A stretch of DNA of 64,000 nucleotides from Rhodoferax ferrireducens. GTDB taxonomy: Bacteria > Pseudomonadota > Gammaproteobacteria > Burkholderiales > Burkholderiaceae_C. The notes under the pieces were generated by a model. That model was not told the origin of the DNA, ran no database searches, and saw only the letters and a list, made by a program, of their open reading frames with translations. Position numbers and translations under genes: made by a program. Numbering within the stretch: position 1 is the first letter of the stretch; each line of letters opens with the position of its first letter. Below are positions 44,007 through 52,493 of the stretch, in pieces. The stretch covers positions 550,545 through 614,544 of the forward strand of contig NZ_QEII01000324.1 of assembly GCF_003347515.1 (NCBI RefSeq), written 5' to 3'.

Positions 44007-45442
44007 AGTTTGTGCTGGCGCTGGCGATCCTGGCCGTCACGGTGCTCGTGGCGGCGCAGGAACGCTCGGCAGGGTCTGACGTGCCATTGCTGCGCGTGAG
44101 CGGCCCGATCGGCCCCGCCACTGCCGACTATATTGCGCGCGGCCTGAAAAGGGCAGCGCAGGACCGCAAGCCTCTGCTGGTTCTGCAAATTGACACGCCC
44201 GGCGGGTTGGACAGTTCGACGCGCCAGATCGTCAAGGACATCCTCGCCTCACCCGTGCCGGTGGCGGCCTGGGTGGCGCCCGGCGGCGCGCGGGCCGCCA
44301 GTGCGGGCGCCTACATCGTCTATGCCAGCCATGTTGCCGCCATGGCGCCTGGAACCAACCTCGGTGCCGCCACGCCGGTGCAAATGGGTGGCTTGCCTGG
44401 AACGCCAGCGCCAGGTGCACCCGACAAACCGGTTCCGTCCAGTGCGCCGGACAGCAAGGCCAGTGAACCCAAAGACCCGACCGAAGCTGTGCGTCCGGGG
44501 GCGGATGCCATGACGCGCAAAATCGTCAACGATTCGGCCGCCTACCTGCGCTCGCTGGCCCAGATGCGCGGACGCAATGTAGATTGGGCTGACCGGGCCG
44601 TGCGCGATGGCGTCAGCCTGTCCGCACAGGAGGCGCAGTCTCAGCGGGTGATTGATTTCATCGCCGCTGACCTGGCAGCGCTGCTGCAGCAAGCACACGG
44701 GCGCTCGGTGCAAATGAGTGATGGCGTGCGGCATACCGTGGACAGTCGGGGCCGAAGCGCGGTGATCATTGAGCCTGACTGGCGTACCCGGCTGCTTGGC
44801 ATCATCACCGACCCGACGGTGGCGTACCTGCTGTTGCTGCTCGGAATTTACGGTCTCTATTTCGAGCTGACGACGCCCGGTTTCGGGGTGCCGGGTGTGG
44901 CGGGTTCGATCGCGTTGCTGCTGGGCATGTTTGCGCTGCAGATGTTGCCGGTGAGCTATGCGGGCGTCGCGCTGATCGTGCTGGGTTTTGCCATGTTGGT
45001 GGCCGAGGCTTTGTTGCCCAGCTTTGGGGCTTTGGGCATCGGCGGCACCATCGCCTTTGTCATTGGTTCAGTGATGCTGATCGATACAGACATGCCGGGC
45101 TTCGGTATTCCGCGCGGCTTGATCGCCACCGTGGCCGTGGTCAACGTGCTGTTCGTGCTGGTGGTGTTCCGGCTCGCGCTCAAAGCCCGAACGCGGCCGG
45201 TGGTCAGCGGTTCGGAGGAATTGCCGGGTGCTACCGGCGAAGTTCTTGAGGTCACCACCCATGCCACCTGGATGCGTCTGCGTGGCGAACGCTGGCGTGT
45301 GCTCTCGGACGTGCCGTTGCATCGCGGTCAGCGTGTCCGCGTGATCGGGCGCAAGGGGCTGGTGCTGCAGGTGGAGCCGATTGAAGCGGTGCCCACGGGT
45401 GGGGCCGCGGCAGGCCGGTCGTCAGGGGTTTCAGGCCCATAA
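44003..45442 (+). CDS. NfeD-family membrane-bound ClpP-class serine protease
   Basis: A 479-residue protein with a signal peptide (MKFVLALAILAVTVLVAAQ) and a ClpP/SppA-like protease domain (residues ~35-240). The domain has LLVLQIDTPGGLDSS and the Ser in GGARAASAGAYI; a later Lys or Arg forms the dyad. Four or five membrane helices and a C-terminal OB-fold NfeD domain follow. NfeD proteases act with the downstream slipin in membrane-protein quality control. The protease is coupled to the Usp gene upstream. Confidence 0.88.
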   Translation: MKFVLALAILAVTVLVAAQERSAGSDVPLLRVSGPIGPATADYIARGLKRAAQDRKPLLVLQIDTPGGLDSSTRQIVKDILASPVPVAAWVAPGGARAASAGAYIVYASHVAAMAPGTNLGAATPVQMGGLPGTPAPGAPDKPVPSSAPDSKASEPKDPTEAVRPGADAMTRKIVNDSAAYLRSLAQMRGRNVDWADRAVRDGVSLSAQEAQSQRVIDFIAADLAALLQQAHGRSVQMSDGVRHTVDSRGRSAVIIEPDWRTRLLGIITDPTVAYLLLLLGIYGLYFELTTPGFGVPGVAGSIALLLGMFALQMLPVSYAGVALIVLGFAMLVAEALLPSFGALGIGGTIAFVIGSVMLIDTDMPGFGIPRGLIATVAVVNVLFVLVVFRLALKARTRPVVSGSEELPGATGEVLEVTTHATWMRLRGERWRVLSDVPLHRGQRVRVIGRKGLVLQVEPIEAVPTGGAAAGRSSGVSGP

Positions 45443-45462
45443 CCTCGAACAAGGAGAAACCT

Positions 45463-46245
45463 ATGTACTGGGAAATCGGTTACGGCTTCATTCCGATTGT
45501 GTTGATCATGCTGGTGGCTGCGTCAGTACGCATCTTGCGCGAGTACGAGCGCGGCGTGGTGTTCCAGCTGGGGCGCTTCTGGAAAGTCAAAGGCCCGGGT
45601 TTGATCATCCTGATTCCCGGTATCCAGCAGATGGTGCGCGTGGATCTGCGCACCGTGGTGATGGATGTGCCGCCGCAGGATGTCATCACGCGCGACAACG
45701 TCTCGGTCAAGGTCAACGCCGTGGTCTACGCCCGCGTGGTGGACCCGCAACTCGCCATCATCCAGGTCGAAAATTACATGTTGGCCACCTCGCAACTGGC
45801 GCAGACGACCTTGCGTGCCATTCTTGGCAAGCACGAACTTGATCAGTTGCTCGCTGAGCGCGACAAAATCAACCAGGCACTGCAGCAGGTGCTTGATGTG
45901 CAGACTGACGCCTGGGGTGTCAAGGTCTCGAAGGTGGAGATCAAGAACGTCGATTTGAACGAAAGCATGGTGCGCGCCATTGCCAAGCAAGCCGAAGCCG
46001 AACGCGAGCGGCGCGCCAAAATTATCCACGCCGAGGGCGAGTTGCAGGCGTCCGCCAAGCTGCTGGAGGCGGCGCAAACATTGGCACAGGCCCCGCAGGC
46101 GATGCAATTGCGCTACCTGCAGACGCTCACGGCAATTGCCGGGGAAAAGAGCTCCACCATCGTTTTCCCGATGCCCATCGACCTGATCGCCTCGGTGCTG
46201 GATCGCTTGTCGATTCGGCCTGGGCCAGCCATCACACCAGAGTGA
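45463..46245 (+). CDS. Slipin/stomatin-like SPFH protein
   Basis: A 260-residue protein with one N-terminal membrane segment (YGFIPIVLIMLVAASVRILR), an SPFH domain (~30-190: YERGVVFQLGRFWKVKGPGL, VVYARVVDPQLAI) and a C-terminal coiled coil. It pairs with NfeD as in many prokaryotes: the slipin forms rings in lipid patches and is a substrate or scaffold for the protease. It follows NfeD by 20 bp. Confidence 0.92.
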   Translation: MYWEIGYGFIPIVLIMLVAASVRILREYERGVVFQLGRFWKVKGPGLIILIPGIQQMVRVDLRTVVMDVPPQDVITRDNVSVKVNAVVYARVVDPQLAIIQVENYMLATSQLAQTTLRAILGKHELDQLLAERDKINQALQQVLDVQTDAWGVKVSKVEIKNVDLNESMVRAIAKQAEAERERRAKIIHAEGELQASAKLLEAAQTLAQAPQAMQLRYLQTLTAIAGEKSSTIVFPMPIDLIASVLDRLSIRPGPAITPE

Positions 46246-46406
46246 GCCGTCCATAGGCCCCCCCCATCAGCACGGTTGCCCGGAGCAGCGCTGCGCTGCC
46301 AAACTTGGGTGGCGATACCCTCAAATTCGGTTTGGCTGTTCTATCTCCCCAATTGCCAGAGCCGGGCGTGTTTTGAACAACAATAGCGCCTTGGGGAGAA
46401 ATTGCT

Positions 46407-47801
46407 TTGAATGATGTTTTGCTTTGGCTGGTGTTGGCACTGGCTGTCTTGAATGGTTTGGTATTGTGGTGGCTGGCATTGCGTCGGCCGGACGCCCGCG
46501 GGGCGCTGGCGGCGGAGCAGGGCAAGGCGGAGGTGCTGGCCGCTGTCAAGGGCGGCGCCGAGCGCATGGAGCGCCTTGAAAGTGAACTGCGTCGCGAGAT
46601 CAGCGAGTCATCGCGCGGCGGGCGCCAGGAGCTGACGCAAAATCTCGCCACTTTTCAGCAGATGCTGGTGCAACAGGGGGCCGAAGCCACACGCACCCAA
46701 AACACCCAGATTGATGCTTTTGGCCAGCAGCTGGCGCTGCTGCAGAAAACGCTGGCCGACACGCTCACCAACCAGCTGTCCGGTTTGAGTGAATCCAACG
46801 CGCGGCGCATGAATGAAGTGCGCGAGACCCTGGAAAAACAACTGGCGCAGCTGCAAACCACCAATTCGGCCAAGCTCGACGAGATGCGCGCCACGGTGGA
46901 CGAAAAACTGCAGACCACCCTGCAAACCCGACTGGGGGAAAGCTTCAAACAAGTGGCGGACCGGCTGGAGCAGGTGCACAAAGGCCTGGGCGAGATGCAA
47001 ACCCTGGCGCAGGGCGTGGGCGATCTCAAACACCTGCTGACCAATGTCAAAGCGCGCGGCATTTTTGGCGAAGCCCAACTCGCTTCGCTGCTGGAGCAGG
47101 TGTTTGTGGCCGACCAGTATTGCGCACAGGTGGCGACACGTCCGGGCAGTAAAAACGTGGTCGACTTCGCCATCAAGCTGCCTGGCAAATCCGAGCACGG
47201 CGAGCCGCTGTGGTTACCGATCGACGCCAAGTTTCCCAATGAAGACTACGAGCGTCTGCTGGACGCGCAGGGCAGGGCCGACGTGTTGGGAGCCGAGGCG
47301 GCCGGCAAGGCGCTGGAGGTGCGCATCAGGCTGGAGGCCAAATCCATCGCCGATAAATATGTGGAGCCGCCGCACACCACCGATTTCGCCATTCTGTTTT
47401 TGCCGACCGAAGGCCTGTATGCCGAGGTACTGCGCCGTCCTGGCCTGATGCAGGCCTTGCAGCGCGAGCACCGCATTACGCTGGCGGGCCCCACCACGCT
47501 GCTGGCCATGCTCAGTTCGCTGCAAATGGGCTTTCGCACCCTGGCCCTGGAGAAGCGCTCCAGCGAAGTGTGGCAGGTGCTGGGCGCGGTCAAAACCGAG
47601 TTCGGCAAGTTTGGCGACGTGCTGGCCCGGGTCAAGTCGCAAACCGAAACCGTGCTCAAGACGCTCGACAGTGCCGAGACCCGCAGCCGCGCCATGGGCC
47701 GGGCGTTGAAAAAAGTCGAGGCGCTGCCTGACGTGCAAGTGCCAGCGCTGATTCCGATGGACAAGGATTTTGACAACGATGTGGAGGCCGAGCGGGCGTG
47801 A
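46407..47801 (+). CDS. rmuC: DNA recombination protein RmuC
   Basis: A 464-residue protein with an N-terminal membrane helix (VLLWLVLALAVLNGLVLWWL), a coiled coil (~50-200) and the RmuC nuclease-like domain (ARGIFGEAQLASLLEQVFV, VDFAIKLPG, LPIDAKFPNEDYERLL). RmuC limits DNA inversions at short inverted repeats. The start is TTG at 46407, with GGGGAG 8 bp upstream. Nearby ATG codons at 46411 and 46414 are out of frame. Confidence 0.93.
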   Translation: MNDVLLWLVLALAVLNGLVLWWLALRRPDARGALAAEQGKAEVLAAVKGGAERMERLESELRREISESSRGGRQELTQNLATFQQMLVQQGAEATRTQNTQIDAFGQQLALLQKTLADTLTNQLSGLSESNARRMNEVRETLEKQLAQLQTTNSAKLDEMRATVDEKLQTTLQTRLGESFKQVADRLEQVHKGLGEMQTLAQGVGDLKHLLTNVKARGIFGEAQLASLLEQVFVADQYCAQVATRPGSKNVVDFAIKLPGKSEHGEPLWLPIDAKFPNEDYERLLDAQGRADVLGAEAAGKALEVRIRLEAKSIADKYVEPPHTTDFAILFLPTEGLYAEVLRRPGLMQALQREHRITLAGPTTLLAMLSSLQMGFRTLALEKRSSEVWQVLGAVKTEFGKFGDVLARVKSQTETVLKTLDSAETRSRAMGRALKKVEALPDVQVPALIPMDKDFDNDVEAERA

Positions 47802-48994
47802 AGTTGGCGTCCACCGACACGCAGACTTCCCGTTTTGCGCTGGCGCGCCTGATTGCGGGCCAGATATTCCTGCACGCCTGCATGGCAGGCATGCGCATGG
47901 CCGCGCCCTTGCTGGCGCTGCGCGAGGGCTTCAGTGCGCTGGCCGTGGGCTTTCTGCTGGCCTTGTTTGCTTTGACCCAAGTCTTTCTGGCACTACCTGC
48001 GGGCCGCTATGTGGACCGCCACGGGCTCAAGCGCCCGGTCGGCTTGTGCGTGCTGGCGGCCTCGGTGGGCGCCGGACTGGCGGTGATATATCCGGTTTTT
48101 GCCGTGCTGTGCCTGAGTGCCTTGATGACCGGCGGCGCCACCGGGGTGGCCTCCATCTCCCTGCAGCGTCATGTGGGGCGGGCCGCGCAGGATGCGAACG
48201 AGCTCAAAAAAGTGTTCAGCTGGCTGGCCATCGGTCCGGCCGTGTCCAATTTTGTTGGGCCGTTGGCGGCCGGCCTGTTGATTGACCACAGCGGCTTTCG
48301 CACGGCTTTCCTGTTCATGGCCGTGTTGCCGCTGGCGACCTGGTTTTGGGTGCGCCATACGATCGAGCTGCCGCCTGTGGCCGGCCAACAGGGGAAGACT
48401 CCCAACAAGGCCTGGGATTTGTTGCGTGAACCCCTGATGCGACGCCTGATGCTGGTGAACTGGCTGCTGTCATCGTGCTGGGATGTCCACACTTTTGTGG
48501 TGCCGGTGCTGGGGCACGAACGGGGTTTCAGCGCGTCGGTGATTGGCGCGATTCTGGGCGCCTTCGCCCTTGCCGCCACGTTTGTGCGCGTGCTGCTGCC
48601 GCTGTTTGCCTCGCGCGTGCGCGAGTGGGTCATCGTCACTTCGGCCATGGCGATCACGGCGGTGCTTTTCGGGGCGTACCCGTTCATGCAGTCACCGCTG
48701 GCGATGGGTGTCTGTTCGGTGCTGTTGGGGTTGGCGCTGGGTTCGGTTCAACCCATGATCATGAGCACGCTGCACCAGATCACGCCCGAGGCGCGACATG
48801 GCGAGGCGCTGGGTTTGCGCCTGATGTCCATTAACGCCTCCAGTGTGCTGATGCCGCTGCTGTTCGGTACCGCAGGCGCGGTTGTGGGGGTCTCGGTGGT
48901 GTTCTGGACGGTCGGGCTGGCAGTGGGCGCCGGGGCACGGCCCGCTTGGCTGCTGCGCCCCGGATTGCGACCTGCATCGCCGCCGTCCCGTTAG
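47798..48994 (+). CDS. MFS transporter
   Basis: A 398-residue transporter with twelve predicted helices. Its GTG start overlaps the rmuC stop (GTGA). MFS motif A is GRYVDRHGLKRPVGL. The substrate is unknown. Coupling to rmuC is common packing rather than evidence of a shared role. Confidence 0.85.
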   Translation: MKLASTDTQTSRFALARLIAGQIFLHACMAGMRMAAPLLALREGFSALAVGFLLALFALTQVFLALPAGRYVDRHGLKRPVGLCVLAASVGAGLAVIYPVFAVLCLSALMTGGATGVASISLQRHVGRAAQDANELKKVFSWLAIGPAVSNFVGPLAAGLLIDHSGFRTAFLFMAVLPLATWFWVRHTIELPPVAGQQGKTPNKAWDLLREPLMRRLMLVNWLLSSCWDVHTFVVPVLGHERGFSASVIGAILGAFALAATFVRVLLPLFASRVREWVIVTSAMAITAVLFGAYPFMQSPLAMGVCSVLLGLALGSVQPMIMSTLHQITPEARHGEALGLRLMSINASSVLMPLLFGTAGAVVGVSVVFWTVGLAVGAGARPAWLLRPGLRPASPPSR

Positions 48995-49115
48995 CCCTAG
49001 AAAATGTCCGCTACCAAGCCGTTTTCAGCTCACTGCATGACGTTTTCAATCTTTGGGAGAGGACTGAGGCGAAGTTCTATATGCGCTCCGTCATCTCCGT
49101 TGGCACGTACTGCGC

Positions 49116-50576
49116 TTATCTAATCGCTACCGTTTCGGATTCCCGGGGCTGCCAACCGCCGCCGAGTGCCTTGAACGCCGCGACGGCCGCGCGTGCCGAT
49201 TCGGTTTGTGCTTGCGCGCGCATATCGGAGGCGCGTAGCAAGTTCTCATCGGCTTGCAGGACCTCGATCAGGCTGACGCCCCCTTTCTGGTACGCCGCGA
49301 ACGAAGCCCCCCTCGCTCGACTGAGCGAGTCCACACCCTGAGTCAGTATGCCGGCCTGGTCCTCGCGTTTTACCAGAAACGAGAACGCGTTTTCCACGTC
49401 TTCGGTCGCACGCAGCGCGGCGAGCCGATAAGCGGCTAACGCCTCGGCTTCCTGGCCTTTGGCCAGGTCAATCTGCGCGTTGATGCGGCCGAAGTCGAAC
49501 AGACGCCAGCGCAGGCCCAACACACCGGCGGCCTGGCTTGCACCGCTAGTGAACAGGTTGCCACCGGACACCGATGTCGCGCTGCCGATCAGCCCACCCA
49601 GAGAGAGCTTGGGGTAGTACTCGGCAATGGCCACACCAATACGCGCGTTCGACGCAGCCAGGCGGCGTTCGGCCATGATCAGATCGGGCCGGCGCCTGAG
49701 CAAATCACCCGGCGAGCCGGTTGATGCGATCTGCGGGGCGGCCGGAATAGCGCCAGCATTCGCCAGCTCCTCCCGGTGCGTACCGGGCGGTGTGCCCAGC
49801 ATCACGTCCAGCGCATTCATGGTCGTGTCCAGCCCTGCTTCGAGGACCGGTACCGATGCCCGCACTTGGGCGAGCGCGCCCTCGACCTGCCGCACTTGAA
49901 GTTCGGCTGCCAGCCCCTTGCCATACAGCAGATTGATTGTCGAGAGTAGCTTCTGTTGCGTCTGTACCTGCCTGCGGGCAACGTCCAGGCGAGTTTGCAG
50001 TCCGCGGATGCTGATGTAGACGTCGGCGGTCTGCGCCGCCACCGCCAGTCGTGTCGCCGCCGCGCCGGCCTCCGAAGCCTGGTACTCGGCCAGTGCCGCT
50101 TCCCGTCCGCGACGCACGCCACCGAAGACGTCCAGCTCCCAGCCTACGCCGAGGCTGGCCTCATAGGCATTGCCGTAGCGATCGAAATTGGGCCTTGAAT
50201 TCAAAACTTGCCCCAACGGCGTTTCAACCGACTGGTAGGCTCGCGCACCTTGGGCATTGATGTTGCCGGAAGGCAGCAGCGCGGCATTCGCGGCCCCAAG
50301 TCCCGCGCGCGCCTGGGCGACCCGAGCGGACGCCTGCGCGAGATCCAGATTCTGCTCCAGCGCAAGCGTTACGAAGCGGGTCAGTTGTGGATCGCCAAAG
50401 CCTCCCCACCACACGATGAAGTCGGCGGTGGCTTTGGCATGCCGTTGCTCAACTGCAGTTTGACCCAGGTAGCGGTCTGGCATGGAGGGGGCAGGCCGAA
50501 GGTAATCCGGCCCGACAGCGCAACCCGCTGAAAGACTGGCGACGGCTAACATGAAGAGAGTACGTTTGAGTAGCAT
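49116..50576 (-). CDS. RND efflux outer-membrane lipoprotein (OprM/NodT family)
   Basis: A 486-residue outer-membrane factor with a lipoprotein signal (LSAGC lipobox near residue 20) and two OEP repeats. The sequences CAVGPDYLRPAPSMPDRYLG and AAFKALGGGW at the end are typical. It forms the TolC-like channel for the efflux system at 51378-55558. The ATG at 50576 is preferred because GGAAG lies at proper distance; the ATG 6 bp upstream sits directly on it. It is divergent from the tetR-type gene. Confidence 0.9.
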   Translation of the reverse strand: MLLKRTLFMLAVASLSAGCAVGPDYLRPAPSMPDRYLGQTAVEQRHAKATADFIVWWGGFGDPQLTRFVTLALEQNLDLAQASARVAQARAGLGAANAALLPSGNINAQGARAYQSVETPLGQVLNSRPNFDRYGNAYEASLGVGWELDVFGGVRRGREAALAEYQASEAGAAATRLAVAAQTADVYISIRGLQTRLDVARRQVQTQQKLLSTINLLYGKGLAAELQVRQVEGALAQVRASVPVLEAGLDTTMNALDVMLGTPPGTHREELANAGAIPAAPQIASTGSPGDLLRRRPDLIMAERRLAASNARIGVAIAEYYPKLSLGGLIGSATSVSGGNLFTSGASQAAGVLGLRWRLFDFGRINAQIDLAKGQEAEALAAYRLAALRATEDVENAFSFLVKREDQAGILTQGVDSLSRARGASFAAYQKGGVSLIEVLQADENLLRASDMRAQAQTESARAAVAAFKALGGGWQPRESETVAIR

Positions 50577-50630
50577 GGGCATCTTCCGTGAAGTGAAAGG
50601 GAGAAATGAAAGTGACTATATTACCAAAAC

Positions 50631-50642
50631 GTCACTAGTTGC
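50631..50642. promoter_or_regulatory. Degenerate operator of the RND cluster
   Basis: GTCACTAGTTGC resembles the perfect site at 51328-51339 (GTTACTAGTAAC) at 9 of 12 positions. It lies in the divergent spacer between the outer-membrane factor and the tetR-type gene. Confidence 0.4.
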
Positions 50643-50653
50643 GAAAATCGAAT

Positions 50654-51292
50654 ATGGAAGGTAAGCTGTCGATCATGAGCAAAGCAAGCACTTATCCGGG
50701 CCCAGCCCGAGGCCCTATCGATCACGAGGTGCGTGATCAAATCGTTGCCGCAGCGACCAAGCACTTCGGTTTGTACGGTTACGAGAAGACGACCGTCTCC
50801 GATCTGGCCAAGGCCATCGGCTTTTCCAAGGCCTACATCTACAAGTTTTTCGAGTCCAAGCAGGCCATAGGCGAACTGATTTGCGCGAATTGCCTGCACG
50901 CGGTCGAAACGGAGGTCAGAGCAGCCATTGACGGCGTCGACCGCCCGCCAGAGAAGCTGCGACGCATGTTCAAGGTGGCCGTTGAGTCGAGTCTTCGCTT
51001 GTTTTTTGAAGATCGCAAGCTTTATGACATCGCGGCCTCGGCCGCTACCGAGCGTTGGGAGGCGGTGCGCGCCTATGAGGAGCGTATCCAGGTCATGCTG
51101 CAGGACATCTTGCGCCAGGGGCGTGAAACAGGGGAGTTCGAGCGCAAGACGCCGCTAGACGAGGCGGCGACGGCGATCTACTTGGTCATGCGCCCGTACC
51201 TCAATCCGCTGCTCCTGCAGTACAACTTCGATTACACCGATGACGCGCCGGCTCAACTGTCTAGTCTGGTGCTTCGCAGCTTGTCGCCTTAA
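50654..51292 (+). CDS. TetR family repressor of the RND efflux genes
   Basis: About 212 residues with a TetR helix-turn-helix (KHFGLYGYEKTTVSDLAKAI, then GFSKAYIYKFFESKQAI). Starts are possible at TTG 50639, ATG 50654 or ATG 50675; none has a strong ribosome site. It lies between divergent efflux genes with a near-perfect dyad downstream, so it probably represses both directions. Confidence 0.88.
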   Translation: MEGKLSIMSKASTYPGPARGPIDHEVRDQIVAAATKHFGLYGYEKTTVSDLAKAIGFSKAYIYKFFESKQAIGELICANCLHAVETEVRAAIDGVDRPPEKLRRMFKVAVESSLRLFFEDRKLYDIAASAATERWEAVRAYEERIQVMLQDILRQGRETGEFERKTPLDEAATAIYLVMRPYLNPLLLQYNFDYTDDAPAQLSSLVLRSLSP

Positions 51293-51324
51293 ATTTGGAA
51301 AATTTATTGTGACTATTGACAAAT

Positions 51325-51342
51325 TTGGTTACTAGTAACAAA
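51325..51342. promoter_or_regulatory. Operator for the RND-cluster TetR
   Basis: The perfect 12-bp palindrome GTTACTAGTAAC (51328-51339) is extended to 18 bp by complementary flanks with a single mismatched pair. It lies 39 bp before the adaptor start, an ideal repression site. Confidence 0.65.
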
Positions 51343-51377
51343 ATGAAATCCTGTTTAGTTTTTTACAGGATTTCTAT

Positions 51378-52493
51378 ATGTTCCGCCGCCGCCTCGTTTT
51401 CTCTGCTGTCATATCTGCATTGCCGTTTGCGTTGGTCGCCTGCGGCGAAAAGACGCAATCCGATCCACGCACCGAAGCGCCGCTGGTACGTGCGGCCACC
51501 ATCCAGGGGGCGGTCGCTGCATCACGTACCTTCACCGGAACCGTAGCCGCTCGGGTACAAAGCGATCTGGGCTTTCGGGTCTCCGGCAAGGTATTGGAAC
51601 GCCTTGTGGATACGGGGCAAACCGTCAAGCGCGGGCAAGCGCTCATGCGCATCGACTCCGTCGATCTGAAGCTCGCAGCTCATGCTCAGCAGGAAGCGGT
51701 AGCCGCCGCCCGAGCGCGGGCGCAGCAAACGGCGCAGGAGGAAGCTCGCTACAGCGATCTGCGCGGGACCGGCGCGATATCGGCTTCAGCCTACGACCAG
51801 GTCAAGGCGGCGGCAGATGCCGCCAAAGCCCAGCTCAATGTGACCGAAGCCCAGGCTGAAGTGGCGCGCAACGCGAGCCGCTATACGGAGCTGGTGGCGG
51901 ATACCGATGGCGTCGTCATGGAAACGCTGGTCGAACCTGGCCAGGTCGTCAACGCAGGACAGGCCGTGGTGCGTGTGGCCCATGCCGGACGCCGTGAAGC
52001 CATCATCCAGTTGCCGGAAACCTTGCGCCCTGCGATCGGTTCAGCCGGCCAGGCCACGCTGTTTGGCAAAGAAGGCGTTGCCGTTCCGGCCAAACTCAGG
52101 CAGCTTTCGGACGCCGCAGACCGGCTGACCCGCACTTTCGAGGCGCGCTATGTGCTGGAGGGAGAGCTGTCCAACGCGCCCTTGGGCACCACAGTCACCA
52201 TTCAGATCCCGGAGGCGCATGCCGCGGTGCAAGGTGGTTTGTCGGTACCGATAGGCGCGCTGTTCGACGCGGGCAAGGGGCCAGGCGTCTGGGTCATTCA
52301 AGGCGAGCCCGCCAAGGTTTTTTGGCGGCCGGTCACGGTCCAGCGCCTCGGCGACGACGGCGCGCGCATTGCCGGTCAACTCAAAGCAGGTGAGCGGATC
52401 GTCGCACTCGGCACGCATCTGCTGCGTGAAGGCGAACAGGTCCGGGTGGCGGGCCTTGCCGTCGCCACTGCGACTGAAGGAGCGCGGCCATGA
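51378..52493 (+). CDS. RND efflux periplasmic adaptor lipoprotein
   Basis: A 371-residue adaptor with a lipobox (ALVACG near residue 22). Lipoyl halves are around GFRVSGKVLERLVDTGQTVK and VVMETLVEPGQVVNAGQAVV, separated by a helical hairpin, followed by beta-barrel and membrane-proximal domains. It connects the RND pump to the outer-membrane factor. AGGA precedes the ATG. The stop overlaps the pump gene (ATGA). Confidence 0.92.
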   Translation: MFRRRLVFSAVISALPFALVACGEKTQSDPRTEAPLVRAATIQGAVAASRTFTGTVAARVQSDLGFRVSGKVLERLVDTGQTVKRGQALMRIDSVDLKLAAHAQQEAVAAARARAQQTAQEEARYSDLRGTGAISASAYDQVKAAADAAKAQLNVTEAQAEVARNASRYTELVADTDGVVMETLVEPGQVVNAGQAVVRVAHAGRREAIIQLPETLRPAIGSAGQATLFGKEGVAVPAKLRQLSDAADRLTRTFEARYVLEGELSNAPLGTTVTIQIPEAHAAVQGGLSVPIGALFDAGKGPGVWVIQGEPAKVFWRPVTVQRLGDDGARIAGQLKAGERIVALGTHLLREGEQVRVAGLAVATATEGARP

